Origin: Hymenopus coronatus
Taxonomy: Eukaryota; Arthropoda; Insecta; Mantodea; Hymenopodidae
Assembly (NCBI GenBank): GCA_030762935.1
Contig: CM060883.1
Span: 52,288,001 to 52,352,000 of the forward strand
DNA: 64,000 nt
Reading direction: 5' to 3'
Shown here: piece after piece, positions 61,150 to 64,000 of the stretch
Numbering within the stretch: position 1 is the first letter of the stretch
How the letters are laid out: each line of letters starts with the position of its first letter
Translations under genes and position numbers: made by a program
The notes under the pieces: model-generated
What the model was told of the DNA's origin: nothing
Databases searched by the model: none
Seen by the model: the letters and a program-made list of their open reading frames with translations, nothing else

Positions 61150-61720
61150 AACTTTATATTTGGGAATCCTCATGGGGCAGAACAGCCAGCAAATGACTAG
61201 GTGGAATATTTTGTAGACTAACTTCACGACATGCATGAAATGCCCTGTCAACACATCCACATAGTGAGTCACCAGATAAAGAAGACCCGTTACATCCAGC
61301 AGGCCAACAGGCGAGGTTGCCAGCAGGGTGAATTGGTGTGTCTATAACGCCCTACCCAGACTATAGGACTCTGCTCCAAACTTCAGCAATCATGACACGG
61401 ACCATAGCTCATGGTGAAGAGAATTAACAATGTGCCTACCATATTCAGAGGCTGGTAGAGACTTGTATTGTCTAGCTTGCTATGATAGTGCTGGTTGGGA
61501 CGACTAGCCCTGAGGAGGGAGCAGGGTGACTACATGTAAAATGCATATGCTGTGTCTTGCCAGCTCATAATCACTGCCTGTGTGTGAGCAACTACTTTTC
61601 AATGGGCATAGCTAATTGCTGCTCTTGGTTTCTTTTCCATTTTGAATCCATTGTCACACCTGTGTGAGTGAAAACATGTGGAGTTAGTGAATGCATTTCA
61701 CAGTTCCAAGTATAAAAGTA
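61150..61720 (+). mobile_element. Ty3/gypsy pol and 3'-end remnant, copy 3
   Basis: The + strand translation near 61225-61350 (LHDMHEM ... QHIHIVS ... KKTRYIQQANRR ... CL-RPTQT) matches the segment at 52690-52880 on the minus strand, and TAACGCCCTACCCAGAC matches its GTCTGGGTAGGGC complement. 61500-61690 aligns with the minus strand of 52440-52615, including CATAGCTAATTGCTG and GTCACACCTGTG, so the 3' noncoding/LTR start is also present. Orientation is opposite to copies 1 and 2. Confidence 0.7.
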
Positions 61721-62044
61721 CAAAAAAATTAATTCCCACAGCAGAACATGGTGATTTTACAACTTAGAGGGTTTTTATGTTATAGATTCTCTCAAGATTA
61801 GTTTAAGCAGCCATGAAAGTTGTGTTAACTGTCATTTCAAACAAGCAAAACAAAGTATTTACTCCAAAATAGATAACAGCTGTCAGTGTGATGAACATAA
61901 AAATATGTAGTGCTATGGTTTTTTAAGATACAAAATATGATTAGGGCCATTTAATTATGTGAATTCATGATAACAGTCAAAAGTACCAAATCTGTATCAG
62001 TCTAGTCATAACCAATTCTGGAGCATAATAAAATTGTTAAATTA

Positions 62045-62340
62045 GATTATTACTGGAACCCTTGTGAGGTTCTGGCACAAGTATGGAAACTCACTGAAGC
62101 ACCAAGATATTTGAATGTCATCCTGATAAGGAGTTGGGTCAAATTATAGATATACTGTGTACGATGACATATTCCTTGCCCTTGAGTATTACTGATTGTG
62201 ATCACTGCAGTATATATCCTTTTTATTTTGGTTTGGCATAATGAAGACAAGCATATCCCACTTGACAAAATGCTGCACCAATTGGGAATCAAATCCAGGT
62301 GAATTGAGCAACCAGAATGCTGACTTTTGACCAGAGCCAA
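62045..62340 (-). repeat. tRNA-derived SINE, minus strand (uncertain)
   Basis: Near the right end, TGGATTTGATTCCCAATTGG on the minus strand is a B-box-like stretch (near 62284-62303), followed by a body running down to an A/T-rich end near 62045. The layout resembles the SINE at 55735, but the bodies are too diverged to align by eye. Confidence 0.45.
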
Positions 62341-62714
62341 CTACGGTTGTTTTTTAAATTTCTTTTTTTCACCTTATGTGTTAGCTTATCATCTGTTCTT
62401 TGCATCATGAAGTTATTCCGAGTTCTGTTTAAATGTTCACTTGAGTACACATAAGAGGTGTCTATCCTTTTGCAGTCCAGAGATGCAGGTACATTACTGA
62501 AATAAACAGTAATATGTAACACCATGCATACAGTTCTGTACACGCCTAGGAATCTTTACACATAAGAAAAGTTTCTTGAGCTGAGCAAAGAATTAAAAAA
62601 TGCTAATTTAAGAAGCCTAAGAAAGGACGTTAACTAATAGGCTCTAACTTGTTTCTTTGTTGGCCAACAAGTCTCTGTTTGTAGGGAACCACATAAAAAG
62701 TATAACCAAGGCTT
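62341..62714. other. Intergenic: nothing recognised
   Basis: AT-rich sequence followed by a 24-base A run (62715-62738). Confidence 0.4.
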
Positions 62715-62934
62715 AAAAAAAAAAAAAAAAAAAAAAACCTCTGGAGAGCCTTTAATGGCTAATGACATTCCAGAACAATTTCTAAAAAAAGATCTCAAAT
62801 ATCATACAGTTTGAGTTATGCTAATTGGTTTTAAAATGTTTCTCTCAGATACTGGAATACCATTTTGCAAGCCCTGCTGAATATTCTTGTATTGAGTTTT
62901 CTCACAGTGGAGAGATAAGGAAGGAACAATTTTT

Positions 62935-62957
62935 TTATTATTATTGTGATTATTGTG

Positions 62958-63003
<46 letters not shown>
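62935..63003. repeat. (ATT)n microsatellite
   Basis: About 20 ATT/TTA trinucleotides, interrupted at the 5' side by GTGATTATTGTG. Confidence 0.95.
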
Positions 63004-63004
<1 letters not shown>

Positions 63005-63084
63005 TTGTCATCCGAGTCATTAAAACTGTACATCCTAAAGATTTCAGTTGTACAAAATTTTAGAAGATATTCCACAGAAACCAA

Positions 63085-63300
63085 GTCTTTTTTATTTTTA
63101 AACATCCTATAACATGGTAGCTCATATTGGATGATGATCGAGTGAGCTTGGGTTCCATGGAGCTTTTAAATTATTCAACATTCCTCTTCTCAGGATAAAG
63201 GAAAAAACCCCCAAAACTTTGGTTAACTCATCCTAACTGAGATTTGAACTCAGGACCTGGCTTATGTAGAATTATTTCCTCAAAGCAGTAAGAATAAGAG
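63085..63300 (-). repeat. tRNA-SINE family 1, copy 3
   Basis: It shares with 8339-8608 and 21061-21322 the order GCTCATATTGGATGATG, GAGTGAGCTTGGG, CTCAGGATAAAGGAAAAA, a TCATCCTAACTGAGA block and the B-box complement GATTTGAACTCAGGA (63240-63254). Confidence 0.7.
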
Positions 63301-64000
63301 AACATGCTCATAGCTATACTTCATATTTTTCAATAAGATGAGAATACAATTTTAGACTACTGTGTCTTATATTTGCTAAGATAATTTGGTTGTTATATAT
63401 ACAGTCTTTCTTTTTTTTTTTTTAATTATTTATTTTGACTGGCCAGCTAAACGCTATACAGGCCATTTATAATAATTTAACATAAAATAACAAGTAAATA
63501 ACATTGATATGGGTCATATGACACCATTAACATATGTACATTGTCTGAAAAGTATAGAGGTTAAAGAAATTACAATGACTATGATGAAGTATATAACAAG
63601 CTTAGAAATACAAATTTCAGGTAAATTAAAAAATTAAAATAAAAATTATATTAACAAGTTTGTAAAATAGGAGTTGAAAAATGAATTTGTATTATTAACA
63701 ATAGTAACATGCAAAAAGAAGGTATAATTATTATAAATTAGGTTGAATTAGTCTTGTTCAATTTCAGTGTCCAATAATAAGATGTCTTTGTCTGAATATT
63801 GTTCATATGGGCTGAACCACAGGAGGTTGCCACCATCGTTTTGAACTTAGCACTAAATAAATGATTAAAATATTAAAAAAATATATTGTTTATAGAACTA
63901 AATTGCAGTTCTCATTAATCAACATGCATCAAACAAGTTTCATAACTGTGTTCTGTAAATTAGGTTTTCTACCTATCGATGAGAGTGGTATTTAACATCC
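63301..64000. other. Window end: possible unidentified minus-strand element
   Basis: A T-rich tract (63410-63422) followed by GACTGGCCAGCTAAACGC and a minus-strand frame ending near 63770 (SPYEQYSDKDILLLDTE) suggests the 3' end of a minus-strand retroelement entering from beyond the window. The family is not recognised. Confidence 0.3.

Noticed and set aside
1..64000. CRISPR array, bacterial operon, phage or plasmid features
   Set aside because: No spaced direct repeats, Shine-Dalgarno-led gene chains or prophage genes. Introns and eukaryotic retroelements show this is nuclear animal DNA.

Overview
The window is a piece of an AT-rich animal nuclear genome. It contains one split gene with long introns and a dense set of decayed transposable elements. 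The mix of elements (jockey-like and R2-like LINEs, Penelope-like elements, Ty3/gypsy and BEL/Pao remnants, mariner and hAT transposons, several tRNA-derived SINE types) and the A-rich LINE 3' ends suggest an arthropod, most likely an insect. That assignment is inference only. There is no bacterial-style operon, CRISPR array, rRNA gene or clear tRNA gene.

The only host gene I can support lies on the + strand from 1457 to 35686. It is built from nine exons (1457-2177, 5140-5416, 7538-7959, 11710-11969, 13597-13825, 18671-18792, 21550-21690, 31276-31373, 35326-35686). Every junction has AG/GT borders, and the reading frame is kept across all eight introns, giving 876 codons plus a stop. The predicted protein has an acidic N-terminal third, a basic Ser/Thr/Pro-rich middle and a long C-terminal coiled coil, ending in a Gly/Ser-rich segment. 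I do not recognise the family; the layout is that of a cytoskeleton- or centrosome-associated adaptor. The first exon begins six bases before the ATG, after a splice acceptor, so the promoter and 5' exon(s) lie outside the window.

The introns carry a mariner (5631-6819), a possible Tc1 remnant, a 0.5-kb polypurine tract (8800-9310), LINE fragments (14155-15577, 16190-16860, 27414-29135), Penelope-like fragments (19540-19700, 23050-23790), SINEs, and a Ty3/gypsy copy interrupted by a LINE with target duplications (32585-33625). An unnamed repeat of about 815 bp occurs five times (9502, 17112, 21947, 34172, 51603), always in the same orientation. It starts with an imperfect palindrome and carries an inverted copy of its start near its other end.

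Downstream of 35.8 kb I see no host gene. That part holds a DUF4817-type transposase relic (37480-38335), an R2-like LINE with an N-terminal zinc finger (43270-45545), a minus-strand LINE (50330-51370), a Ty3/gypsy copy (52440-53530), a DDE transposase tail (53960-54290), a Penelope-like element with a GIY-YIG domain (54785-55690), a hAT relic (56540-57595) beside a 622-bp MITE with 30-bp inverted repeats (57737-58358), a BEL/Pao relic (60235-61060) abutting a third gypsy copy (61150-61720), and more SINEs. Long stretches between them show nothing recognisable.

All identifications come from reading translations by eye. No database search was possible.
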